In this document: positions 1 to 7,679 of the stretch, piece by piece | Layout of the letters: each line of letters begins with the position of its first letter | Numbering within the stretch: position 1 is the stretch's first letter | From: a virus | IMG/VR virus record: IMGVR_UViG_3300030117_003437 | Coordinates: 940 to 31,779 of that record | Direction: 5' to 3' (one strand) | DNA length: 30,840 nucleotides | The notes under the pieces: model-generated | Database searches by the model: none | What the model saw: only the letters and a program-made list of their open reading frames with translations | What the model was told of the DNA's origin: nothing | Program-made: the position numbers and the translations under genes

Positions 1-567
1 GGCTTAACCAGGTTTAGTATGGAGGACGCTCCTGCGAATAGCTTTTTTTTAGAATACTTATCAAGACCACCTACGGCTGAAATATTCTTTGAAGACGTTT
101 TAATGGCATTGGCTTTTTATGGCATGCCAATACTAGCGGAGAATAATAAACCTAGACTTCTTTACTATTTAAGAAGAAGAGGATACAGAGGGTTTAGCAT
201 GAACAGACCTGATAAAGTTTGGAATAAATTATCTGTTGCAGAAAAAGAAGTTGGAGGTATACCAAACTCAAGCGAAGATATAAAACAAGCTCATGCCGCT
301 GCAATAGAGATGTATATTCAAGATCACGTAGGTATGAAGCAAGATGGAACATTTGGAGATTTATACTTTAACGATTTGTTAAATGATTGGAGTAAATTTG
401 ATATTAACAAAAGAACAAAGTACGACGCGACTATAAGTTCCGGCCTAGCCATTATGGCGAATAATAGGCATTTATATGCTCCAAATGCTAAGGTTGAAAA
501 ACCAAAAATAAATATAAATATTTCCAAGTATAGTAATACTGGAACTAATTCACAAATAATCAAGTAA
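1..567 (+). CDS. terL: Terminase large subunit, C-terminal part (5' end outside window)
   Basis: The packaging motor subunit that drives DNA into the procapsid and cuts it. The frame is open from base 1 (GLTRFS precedes the first ATG at 19), so the Met at 19 is internal and the gene begins upstream. About 188 residues remain. The stretch from 'RPPTAEIFFEDVLMA' through 'AENNKPRLLYYLRRRGY' resembles the end of the RNase H-like nuclease domain of phage terminases, where an acidic residue before 'NNKP' sits in the conserved core. The ATPase domain with its Walker motifs must lie upstream of the window. The last 30 residues are Lys/Asn/Ser rich and probably a flexible tail. It lies 5 bases before the portal gene, the usual terL-portal order. 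The assignment rests on the conserved block plus position; the missing N-terminus keeps it short of certain. Confidence 0.85.
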   Translation, partial: GLTRFSMEDAPANSFFLEYLSRPPTAEIFFEDVLMALAFYGMPILAENNKPRLLYYLRRRGYRGFSMNRPDKVWNKLSVAEKEVGGIPNSSEDIKQAHAAAIEMYIQDHVGMKQDGTFGDLYFNDLLNDWSKFDINKRTKYDATISSGLAIMANNRHLYAPNAKVEKPKININISKYSNTGTNSQIIK

Positions 568-572
568 TAAAT

Positions 573-2993
573 ATGGCAGAGTCTGGCATTAAAAGTTATT
601 TCCCAAGTCAAACCGTAAGTGATGCTGAAAAGTTGAGTTACGATTATGGCTTAAAAGTAGGTAAAGCAATAGAGCAAGAGTGGTTTAATAGCGATAGAAG
701 TCTTGGTAAATATAAGACTAATCATAATAATTTTCATAAACTAAGATTGTACGCTAGAGGCGAGCAATCTATACAAAAATATAAGGATGAGTTATCTATA
801 AACGGTGATTTGTCCTATTTAAATTTAGATTGGAAACCAGTTCCAATTATATCTAAATTTGTAGATATTGTTGTTAATGGTATTGCTGAAAGAGGTTATG
901 ATATAAAAGCATATTCTCAAGATCCATATGGAGTTTCTAAAAGAACTGAATATATGGAATCTATATTGAAAGATATGAGATTAAAAGATTTTAATGAATC
1001 AGTTCAGCAACAATTAAATCTAAATGTTAGAAAAAGTCAAGTAGAAGAACTTCCACAATCTAACGAAGAACTAGAACTTCACATGCAATTAGCTTATAAG
1101 CAATCTATAGAAATAGCTGAAGAGCAAGCTATAAATACTTTGCTAGAAGGAAATAGATATGAATTAATAAAAAAACAATTTTATTATGATCTTACAGTAC
1201 TTGGAATTGGCGCTGTTAAAACTTCCTTTAATACTTCTCAAGGAGCTGTAGTCGAATATGTAGACCCAGCAAATTTAGTTTATTCATATAGTGATTCTCC
1301 TTATTTTGAAGATATATATTACGTTGGTGAAGTTAAGTCTATACCAGTTAATGAATTAGCGAGACAGTTTCCTCATTTAACAGAAAGTGATCTTGAGGAT
1401 ATAATGAAAAATAAAATCGTAAACAGATCTAATTACAACTCAAGATATTCTATAGATAAAGAAGATAATAACACTATTCAAGTTTTATATTTTAATTATA
1501 AAACTTATATGAATGAAGTTTATAAAATTAAAGAAACAGCAACTGGATCTGATAAAATTATACCAAAAGATGATTCATTTAACCCACCTAAAGATAAAGA
1601 AGGTGGTTATAGTAGAATGTTAAGATCTATAGAATGTTTATACGATGGTGCTATGATTCTTGGTACCAATAAATTACTTAAATGGGAAATGGCTTCTAAT
1701 ATGATGCGTCCTAAAAGTGATTTTACTAAAGTTAAAATGAATTATGCTATTGTTGCTCCTAGAATGTATAACGGAAAAATTGATTCATTAGTAAAACGTA
1801 TAACTGGTTTTGCCGATATGATACAATTAACTCACTTAAAATTACAACAAGTGATGTCGAGAATGGTACCAGATGGTGTTTATTTAGACGCTGATGGTTT
1901 AGCTGAAGTTGATTTAGGTAATGGAACAAATTACAATCCACAAGAAGCTTTAAATATGTTCTTTCAAACGGGTAGTGTTATTGGAAGATCGTTTACTCAA
2001 GATGGCGATATGAACCCTGGTAAAGTACCTATTCAAGAAATTACATCTGGATCTGGAGGTAATAAAATGCAGGCTCTTATTGGTAATTATAATTATTATC
2101 TTCAAATGATAAGAGATGTAACCGGGTTAAATGAAGCGAGAGATGGTAGTATGCCAGATAAAAACGCCTTAGTAGGAGTTCAAAAATTAGCCGCAGCAAA
2201 TAGTAATACCGCAACTAGACATATATTGCAATCAGGTTTATTTTTAACAGCAGAGATAGCAGAGTGTTTGTCACTTAGAATATCAGATATTATAGAATAC
2301 TCACCAACAAAAGATGCTTTTATACAAGCTATAGGTGTCCATAATGCAGCGGTTTTAGAAGAATTAAAAGATCTTCATTTATATGACTTTGGTATTTTCA
2401 TTGATTTACAACCTGATGAAGAAGAAAAAATGATGTTAGAAAATAACATTCAAATGGCATTACAACAACAAATAATTGAATTAGCTGACGCTATTGATAT
2501 TAGAGAAATAAAGAACGTCAAATTAGCTAACCAATTACTTAAAATACGTAGGAAAAAGAAGTTGGATAGAGACCAGGCTATGCAGCAGCAGAACATGCAA
2601 CAGCAAGCGCAATTAAATCAACAATCAGCAGAAGCAGCTGCTCAAGCTGATATTCAAAAAAACCAAGCTTTAGTGCAGAACGAAACCCAACTAGTGCAAA
2701 TTAAAGCTCAAGTTGAATCCCAAAGAATGTTACAAGAGGTTCAAATGAAAAAAGAACTAATGGAATTAGAGTTTCAGTATAACATGCAGCTAAAAGGAAT
2801 GGAGGTTGAAAGCGCGAAAGAAAAAGATAAACAAAAAGAAGATAGAAAAGACGAAAGAACAAAAATTCAAGCAACTCAACAATCAGAGTTAATTGACCAA
2901 AGAAATACTGGAAAACCACCTAAAAACTTTGAGTCCTCAGGTAATGATATACTAGGAGGTATAGGTGATATGTCTAGTTTTGGTCCTAGATAG
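573..2993 (+). CDS. Portal protein
   Basis: The dodecameric ring at one capsid vertex through which DNA enters and leaves. It has 806 residues, long for a portal but in keeping with crAss-like portals. Residues about 90-130 ('VDIVVNGIAERGYDI') and about 510-560 ('RDVTGLNEARDGS', then 'ALVGVQKLAAANSNTATRH') match my memory of portals from crAss-like and uncultured marine phages. The latter region would be the long helix lining the channel. From about residue 660 to 785 the protein is an almost uninterrupted Gln/Lys/Glu/Met-rich helix, probably coiled coil, consistent with a C-terminal barrel reaching into the capsid. The start at 573 lies 5 bases after the terminase stop and has no Shine-Dalgarno motif. 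It ends in TAG, which shows that TAG is used as a stop here. The scaffold gene follows after 27 bases. Confidence 0.9.
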   Translation: MAESGIKSYFPSQTVSDAEKLSYDYGLKVGKAIEQEWFNSDRSLGKYKTNHNNFHKLRLYARGEQSIQKYKDELSINGDLSYLNLDWKPVPIISKFVDIVVNGIAERGYDIKAYSQDPYGVSKRTEYMESILKDMRLKDFNESVQQQLNLNVRKSQVEELPQSNEELELHMQLAYKQSIEIAEEQAINTLLEGNRYELIKKQFYYDLTVLGIGAVKTSFNTSQGAVVEYVDPANLVYSYSDSPYFEDIYYVGEVKSIPVNELARQFPHLTESDLEDIMKNKIVNRSNYNSRYSIDKEDNNTIQVLYFNYKTYMNEVYKIKETATGSDKIIPKDDSFNPPKDKEGGYSRMLRSIECLYDGAMILGTNKLLKWEMASNMMRPKSDFTKVKMNYAIVAPRMYNGKIDSLVKRITGFADMIQLTHLKLQQVMSRMVPDGVYLDADGLAEVDLGNGTNYNPQEALNMFFQTGSVIGRSFTQDGDMNPGKVPIQEITSGSGGNKMQALIGNYNYYLQMIRDVTGLNEARDGSMPDKNALVGVQKLAAANSNTATRHILQSGLFLTAEIAECLSLRISDIIEYSPTKDAFIQAIGVHNAAVLEELKDLHLYDFGIFIDLQPDEEEKMMLENNIQMALQQQIIELADAIDIREIKNVKLANQLLKIRRKKKLDRDQAMQQQNMQQQAQLNQQSAEAAAQADIQKNQALVQNETQLVQIKAQVESQRMLQEVQMKKELMELEFQYNMQLKGMEVESAKEKDKQKEDRKDERTKIQATQQSELIDQRNTGKPPKNFESSGNDILGGIGDMSSFGPR

Positions 2994-3010
2994 ATTTATT
3001 AATTATTATT

Positions 3011-3024
3011 ATATTATATTATGG
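3011..3024 (+). promoter_or_regulatory. AT-only translation leader before the scaffold gene
   Basis: ATATTATATTATGG, including the start codon of the scaffold gene. It is identical to 5851-5864 and lies in a 27-base gap of pure A/T apart from the preceding stop. There is no Shine-Dalgarno motif. Confidence 0.4.
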
Positions 3025-4241
3025 AAGAAAAAGATGAAAACGTAGTCGAAGAGACTACAACCCAAAACCAACAAGATCCAGGTGATGAAAACGTGGTGAA
3101 AGTTGATGAAAGTAAATTTGAATCTGCTGGTGATAATAGTATTGCAAAAGTAGATTTAAGTAAACCATTAAAACCAAAAGAAGAGAAAAATGAAACTAAA
3201 GAAGATAACACTAACGACAGCGGAGTGGTTACAGAGTCTAAAGATGCCAACTCCACACAAAAACAAGAAGAAGTACAGCCGGAAGCAGAAGCACAAGAAA
3301 CCCCAGTATTAGAAGAAATAACTGAAGAAGGTGAAGATGCTGAAGTTGAAATAGAAGCTACTAAAGAACAAGTTGAAGGGGCGGTTGCTGAAGCTGAAGC
3401 CACTGGAAAACCACTACCAGAAAGTGTGCAAAAGCTAGTAGACTTTATGGATGAAACCGGTGGAGATTTAAACGATTATGTTAAGCTTAATCAAGATTAT
3501 TCTAAACTAGATAATCAAGATTTACTTTATGAGTATTATAAGCAAACAAAACCTCATTTAAATAACGAAGAAATTAACTTCCTTATGGAAGATCAATTCT
3601 CTTATGATGAAGAAACAGATGACGAAAGAGAAATAAAAAGAAAAAAATTAGCGTTAAAAGAGCAAGTTGCCAACGCTAAAAGCCACTTAGACGGGCAAAA
3701 GTCTAGATACTATGAAGATATTAAAGCTGGAAGTAAACTCACAACTGAGCAACAAAAAGCTATTGATTTCTTTAATAGATATAACAAGGAGTCAGAAGCA
3801 ACCCAAAGAACAGCTAAAAAAAATACTGATATTTTTACACAAAAAACTAATGAAGTTTTTAATGACAAGTTCAAAGGTTTTGAATACAACGTCGGTGATA
3901 AAAAATATAGATTTAACGTAAACAATGCTGAAGAGATTAAAAACACACAAAGCGATATAAATAATTTTACCAAAAAGTTTTTGGACAAAAAAAATACTTT
4001 AATTGACGCTAAAGGTTATCACAAGTCTCTATATACAGCAATGAATGCTGATGCTGTTGCAAAACACTTTTATGAACAAGGAAAAGCAGATGCTATGAAA
4101 GATAGTATCACTAAAGCTAAAAACGTTGATATGAATCCAAGACAAAGTCATGGACAAATAGAAACAGGTGGTTTAAAGTTTAAAGTTTTGGGTGATAATG
4201 CTAATGATTTTAAGTTTAAAATTAAAAATAAAAATAAATAA
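3021..4241 (+). CDS. Capsid scaffolding protein (probable)
   Basis: Probably the internal scaffold around which the procapsid forms; it leaves or is degraded before packaging is complete. Position between portal and major capsid protein is the standard scaffold location. Of its 406 residues, the first 135 or so are very acidic and of low complexity, with 'DENVV' occurring twice. The middle (about 140-235: 'TGGDLNDYVKLNQDYSKL', 'YYKQTKPHLNNEEINFL') is helical and conserved in my recollection among crAss-like and marine phage scaffolds. The last 20 residues are Lys-rich ('FKFKIKNKNK'), as in scaffolds that dock on the capsid protein through a basic C-terminal tail. No protease motif is visible in it. 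The AT-only leader before the start (3011-3024) is identical to the one before the gene at 5861. Confidence 0.8.
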   Translation: MEEKDENVVEETTTQNQQDPGDENVVKVDESKFESAGDNSIAKVDLSKPLKPKEEKNETKEDNTNDSGVVTESKDANSTQKQEEVQPEAEAQETPVLEEITEEGEDAEVEIEATKEQVEGAVAEAEATGKPLPESVQKLVDFMDETGGDLNDYVKLNQDYSKLDNQDLLYEYYKQTKPHLNNEEINFLMEDQFSYDEETDDEREIKRKKLALKEQVANAKSHLDGQKSRYYEDIKAGSKLTTEQQKAIDFFNRYNKESEATQRTAKKNTDIFTQKTNEVFNDKFKGFEYNVGDKKYRFNVNNAEEIKNTQSDINNFTKKFLDKKNTLIDAKGYHKSLYTAMNADAVAKHFYEQGKADAMKDSITKAKNVDMNPRQSHGQIETGGLKFKVLGDNANDFKFKIKNKNK

Positions 4242-4261
4242 CAATTTAAAACAATTATAAA

Positions 4262-5773
4262 ATGGCAATTACTGCAGGAAATAATAATTTCGGTAAGTTA
4301 AATAGTGTGCCGGCTCCAAAGCCACAAGCGCTAGCAGATAACTATATCGATTTTACAAGCACAGCTACACAAGGCTGGGCTCAACAACATTTACCAGATC
4401 TAATGGAAAAAGAAGCTGAGGTTTTTGGAAATAGAACAATCTCAGGATTTCTTTCACAAGTTGGAGCTGAAGAATCTATGACGTCTGATCAAGTTATTTG
4501 GTCTGAACAAGGTAGATTACACTTATCGTATAAAGGACATATTGAGGCTGATCAAGGTGGTACGGCTTCGGGTGGACAAATAGAAATTGAAGTTGATATC
4601 GATGGTAACGACGTAGGTACTGACCATGGTATTAGAGTTAACGACACAGTTATCGTAGCAAATGCTAATGGTGTAGTTAAGTGTATTGTAGAAGCTGTTG
4701 ACACAGGTTCTATGATCGATGTACAGCCTTATGACTATGTAGATTTACAAACCGCTGGTTTGACTACTGATTCTACAACTGAATCTAGTACTATATTAGT
4801 TTATGGTTCTGAATACGGTAAAGGTACAAACTATAACAATAGTGCTAACAGTGCTGACACTGATCAAAGAGGTAGCAATGAGCCATCTTTCAAAACTTTT
4901 ACTAATAAACCAATTATCTTAAAAGATTACTATGCTGTATCAGGTTCTGACGCATCTAGAATTGGTTGGGTTGAAGTTGCTGCTGAAGATGGAACTAGTG
5001 GATATCTTTGGTATTTAAAAGCTGAAGCTGATACTAGAGCTCGTTTTGCTGACTATTTAGAAATGTCAATGTTAGAGGCTGAATTAAATGAGGCTGCTTC
5101 TACGATTGATGGTTCTACATTACTTGATGGTTCTGAGACTGGTTTAGGTAAAGTTGGAACAATGGGATTATTCCAAGCAATTGAAACTAGAGGTAATATG
5201 TCTTCTGGTATCGTTGGTGGTGGTAATGATTTACCTGAATTTGATGCTATCTTAGCTGAGTTTGATAATCAAGGTGCTATTGAGGAAAACATGATGTTCT
5301 TAAATAGAGCTACTTCTTTAGCTGTTGATGATATGTTAGCTGCTATGAATTCTTATGGTGGTGGTGGTACTTCTTACGGAGTATTTGACAACTCAGAAGA
5401 TATGGCGCTTAACTTAGGTTTCTCTGGATTCCGAAGAGGTTCTTATGACTTCTACAAATCTGACTTTAGATATCTAAACGATAAAGCTACAAGAGGTGGT
5501 ATTAATGCCGCTAACACTGCTAACGCGATTAGAGGGATATTTATTCCAGCTGGTACATCTTCAGTTTATGACCAAATGCTAGGAAAGAATATGAAACGTC
5601 CATTCTTACATGTTCGTTATAGAGCTTCTCAAGCGGATAATAGAAAAATGAAAACATGGGTTACTGGTTCCGTTGGAGCTACTACTTCAGCGCTTGATGC
5701 GATGGAAATCCACATGCTTTCTGAAAGATGTTTAGTTACTCAAGGTGCTAATAACTTTATGTTATTGAACTAA
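4262..5773 (+). CDS. Major capsid protein
   Basis: The protein that builds the capsid shell. At 503 residues it fits the size range of crAss-like capsid proteins. Residues about 28-95 hold the segment 'GWAQQHLPDLMEKEAEVFG', 'RTISGFLSQVGAEESMTSD' and 'QVIWSEQGRLH', which I recognise from this capsid group (HK97-fold shells). Residues about 98-160 ('IEVDIDGNDVG...') look like a beta-rich insertion that could protrude from the surface. Residues 330-420 are Gly/Ala/Asn rich and typical of the axial part of the fold. Codons look more regular than in the neighbours and many GGT, GCT and TCT codons occur, as expected for the most abundant virion protein. The gene is followed at once by the clearest intrinsic terminator of the window, which would set its transcript apart from the downstream tail genes. 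Confidence 0.9.
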   Translation: MAITAGNNNFGKLNSVPAPKPQALADNYIDFTSTATQGWAQQHLPDLMEKEAEVFGNRTISGFLSQVGAEESMTSDQVIWSEQGRLHLSYKGHIEADQGGTASGGQIEIEVDIDGNDVGTDHGIRVNDTVIVANANGVVKCIVEAVDTGSMIDVQPYDYVDLQTAGLTTDSTTESSTILVYGSEYGKGTNYNNSANSADTDQRGSNEPSFKTFTNKPIILKDYYAVSGSDASRIGWVEVAAEDGTSGYLWYLKAEADTRARFADYLEMSMLEAELNEAASTIDGSTLLDGSETGLGKVGTMGLFQAIETRGNMSSGIVGGGNDLPEFDAILAEFDNQGAIEENMMFLNRATSLAVDDMLAAMNSYGGGGTSYGVFDNSEDMALNLGFSGFRRGSYDFYKSDFRYLNDKATRGGINAANTANAIRGIFIPAGTSSVYDQMLGKNMKRPFLHVRYRASQADNRKMKTWVTGSVGATTSALDAMEIHMLSERCLVTQGANNFMLLN

Positions 5774-5783
5774 GACAATTTTT

Positions 5784-5835
5784 AAAAGGAGAGGGCGGCA
5801 TGCATGTAAACGCTCTCTGCCCTCTCTTTTTATTT
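5784..5835 (+). terminator. Intrinsic terminator after the capsid gene
   Basis: A 13-base-pair stem (5784-5796 AAAAGGAGAGGGC with 5819-5831 GCCCTCTCTTTTT, one G-T wobble) encloses a 22-base loop and runs into a T-rich tail through 5835. It begins 11 bases after the capsid stop. The GC-rich core stands out in an AT-rich region. The loop carries a second CTCTC copy that could pair with the GAGAG of the left arm, so two alternative folds are possible. Confidence 0.85.
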
Positions 5836-5850
5836 TATTAATTTTATTAT

Positions 5851-5864
5851 ATATTATATTATGG
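5851..5864 (+). promoter_or_regulatory. AT-only translation leader, duplicate of 3011-3024
   Basis: The 14 bases ATATTATATTATGG, which include the start codon, occur identically here and at 3011-3024. Neither start has a Shine-Dalgarno sequence. Unstructured A/T leaders of this kind are typical of Bacteroidetes translation initiation. Whether the repeat is selected or a by-product of base composition cannot be told from two copies. Confidence 0.4.
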
Positions 5865-6706
5865 CAAAAAAACAAGAAACAAAAAAAGTTGAGATAAAAG
5901 AAACTCAATTACAAAAAGAAGAAATAGTAGTGGAAACACCTCCTACTATAGAAAAACAAGAAAAAGAAATAAAATCTTCGTCTAACAAATGGGAGATTAA
6001 AGATAGAATTTACTATTTAAAAGGAAATAAAAGACCTTTATCTCGAATGATACGATCTGCAAATGTATATTATTTTGATGAAGAAAAAGGTTATGAGCGA
6101 GAGTTGAAATACTGTGAGAATCAACGTACTTGTTTTGTAGATGAAATGCAAGGTGAACAAAGATTAGCTCATATTATATTTAGATCTGGAAATTTATTTG
6201 TTCCTAAAGAAAAAACAGTTTTACAAAAATTCTTATCTTTATATCATCCTCATAGAGATAAAATATATTACGAACACAAGCCTGCTGTTATCGCGGCTGA
6301 AGAAATAGATGTTTTAGATATGCAGGTAGACGCACTAATTGCTGCTAGAAATATAGATATTGATTTAGCTGAAGCTATTATGCGTGTAGAGAAAGGTTCT
6401 AGTGTGTCTAAATTAAGTTCTAAGGAGTTAAAAAGAGATGTGTTAGTATTTGCTCGTAACAATCCTAAACTATTCTTAGAATTAGCTAACGATGAAAACG
6501 TTTCATTAAGAAACTTTGGTATTAAAGCCGTAGAAGCTGGTATATTAAAGTTATCTCCTGATCAACGAAACTTTATGTGGAGTTCTAACAACCGAAAAGT
6601 AATGGTTGTTCCATTTGACGAGCATCCATATACTGCTTTAGCACATTGGTTTAAAACTGACGAAGGTATGGAGATTTACTCCAATATTGAAAAAAGATTA
6701 AATTAA
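5861..6706 (+). CDS. Conserved structural protein downstream of capsid gene, function unassigned
   Basis: It has 281 residues. The first 45 or so are a Lys/Glu-rich low-complexity tail. The rest is a compact domain with recognisable blocks: 'LKGNKRPLSRMIRSANVYYF' followed by a patch with two cysteines ('ELKYCENQRTCFVDE', about residues 83-97), then 'AHIIFRSGNLFVPKEKTVLQ', a helical part at 150-200, and 'FDEHPYTALAHWFKTDEG' near the end. I recall similar proteins next to capsid genes in uncultured marine phages, but no defined function. The location between capsid terminator and neck genes suggests a head-decoration, vertex or head-completion role. The start is fixed by the ATG after the AT-only leader. 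No membrane segment or catalytic motif is seen. Confidence 0.65.
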   Translation: MAKKQETKKVEIKETQLQKEEIVVETPPTIEKQEKEIKSSSNKWEIKDRIYYLKGNKRPLSRMIRSANVYYFDEEKGYERELKYCENQRTCFVDEMQGEQRLAHIIFRSGNLFVPKEKTVLQKFLSLYHPHRDKIYYEHKPAVIAAEEIDVLDMQVDALIAARNIDIDLAEAIMRVEKGSSVSKLSSKELKRDVLVFARNNPKLFLELANDENVSLRNFGIKAVEAGILKLSPDQRNFMWSSNNRKVMVVPFDEHPYTALAHWFKTDEGMEIYSNIEKRLN

Positions 6707-6712
6707 TCTAAC

Positions 6713-6751
6713 TGTAGATGCAGTCGCTCTACGGGGCGATTGCAAACTACA
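6713..6751 (+). other. Stable intergenic hairpin without a T tail
   Basis: The RNA would fold as a 9-base-pair stem (6719-6727 TGCAGTCGC with 6736-6744 GCGATTGCA, one G-T wobble) and an 8-base loop TCTACGGG. Below it is a second 5-base-pair stem (6713-6717 TGTAG with 6747-6751 CTACA) separated by a small internal loop. It occupies nearly the whole gap between two genes. It is not followed by a T run, so it does not look like an ordinary intrinsic terminator. An RNA-processing site, 3'-end protection or a translation control element for the small gene 12 bases downstream are all possible. Confidence 0.6.
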
Positions 6752-6763
6752 AAATTAAATTAT

Positions 6764-6928
6764 ATGGAAAAAGATAAATCTAAAGGACTAGGCGATACTA
6801 TAGCTAAAATAACAAAAGCAACTGGTATAAAAAAAGTTGTAGATAAAGTTAGCGAAGCAACTGGTAAAGATTGTGGTTGTGGTAAAAGACAAGATACATT
6901 AAATAGATTGTTTCCTTATAATAATTAA
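6764..6928 (+). CDS. Small conserved phage protein with a CGCG motif
   Basis: A 54-residue protein when started at the ATG at 6764. A longer reading from TTG at 6740 would begin inside the hairpin stem and is less likely. The sequence has a Lys-rich helix ('DTIAKITKATGIKKVVDKV'), then 'KDCGCGKRQDTLNRLFPY'. Proteins of this type, with a C-G-C-G element near a 'LN..FPY' end, occur in many marine phage genomes near tail genes as far as I recall. Two cysteines alone are too few for a classical zinc finger, unless the protein dimerises. The function is unknown. The place between head and neck genes suggests a minor virion or assembly factor. Confidence 0.7.
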   Translation: MEKDKSKGLGDTIAKITKATGIKKVVDKVSEATGKDCGCGKRQDTLNRLFPYNN

Positions 6929-6937
6929 AAAAAAATT

Positions 6938-7675
6938 ATGATTAGTATAGATACGGTATATCAAAAAGTTTTAAATTTAGCTAATAAAGAACAAAGAGGT
7001 TATATAACACCTCAAGAGTTTAATCTATTTGCTAATCAAGCTCAATTAGAAATATTTGAACAATATTTTTACGATTTAAATCAACAAACTAGAATTCCTG
7101 GAAACGAATATGTCTACGCAGATGTAGACGATATGTTAGAAGAAAAGTTACAGATTTTTGAAAAAACAGATTTTGCGGGTGAAATTAGTTTTTACGCGCC
7201 TGTAGCTGGTGGTTATTATTTGTTGCCTGATTATATCTATAGAGTTAGTAGAATAGAATATAACAATGCCGATTGTGAATTATTAAAAACTAAAGATTTT
7301 AATAATTGCGTCAATGGTGGTCCTCTCACAAAACCTAGTGATAAAAGACCTATAGCTAATATTAGAAATAATATTTTAAGAATAATTGGTACTAATAACA
7401 CGGGTTTAACTCCAACTGTTTTAATTTACTTGAGAAAACCAGCAAAACCCATGTGGGGTTATACTGTAGTTGGTGGTAAAGCTCTTCATGATACATCTAT
7501 GTATGATCCAACTACTGGTTTAGGTAAAACATATAATTTCGAACTACACCAAAGTGAGGAAAGTGAACTAGTTTATAAAATATTAAAATATGCTGGTGTG
7601 TCTATGAAGCGAGATGATATAATGAGAGCTGGACAAGGAATGGAGACATCACAAGTACAACAAGAAAAAATATAA
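6938..7675 (+). CDS. Neck or head-tail connector protein (probable)
   Basis: The protein has 245 residues. The N-terminus 'SIDTVYQKVLNLANKEQRGYI' plus 'TPQEFNLFANQAQLEIFEQYFYD' is a helical signature I know from uncultured marine phages, where it opens a connector-type protein between capsid and tail genes. A mixed alpha/beta core follows, with 'LPDYIYRVSRIEY' at about 98-110 and 'LIYLRKPAKPMWGYTVV' at about 167-183. The C-terminus is polar. It stands 9 bases after the small CGCG gene and 4 bases before the next gene, which also looks like a neck component, so the two are probably made together as stacked ring proteins below the portal. The exact ring or adaptor identity cannot be fixed from sequence reading alone. 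Confidence 0.65.
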   Translation: MISIDTVYQKVLNLANKEQRGYITPQEFNLFANQAQLEIFEQYFYDLNQQTRIPGNEYVYADVDDMLEEKLQIFEKTDFAGEISFYAPVAGGYYLLPDYIYRVSRIEYNNADCELLKTKDFNNCVNGGPLTKPSDKRPIANIRNNILRIIGTNNTGLTPTVLIYLRKPAKPMWGYTVVGGKALHDTSMYDPTTGLGKTYNFELHQSEESELVYKILKYAGVSMKRDDIMRAGQGMETSQVQQEKI

Positions 7676-7679
7676 ATAA

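Noticed and set aside
19-21. ATG at 19 as the true start of the first gene
   Set aside because: The same frame is open to base 1 and the sequence continues in terminase style, so this Met is internal to a truncated gene.
3014-3403. Ser/Thr-rich minus-strand reading frame opposite the scaffold gene
   Set aside because: It is the reverse complement of the acidic low-complexity scaffold N-terminus; no start context or independent support. Other minus-strand frames in the window are likewise shadows.
6740-6766. TTG start that would lengthen the small CGCG protein to 62 residues
   Set aside because: The TTG lies in the right arm of the intergenic hairpin; the ATG at 6764 has the usual AT-only leader and gives a sensible Met-Glu-Lys start.
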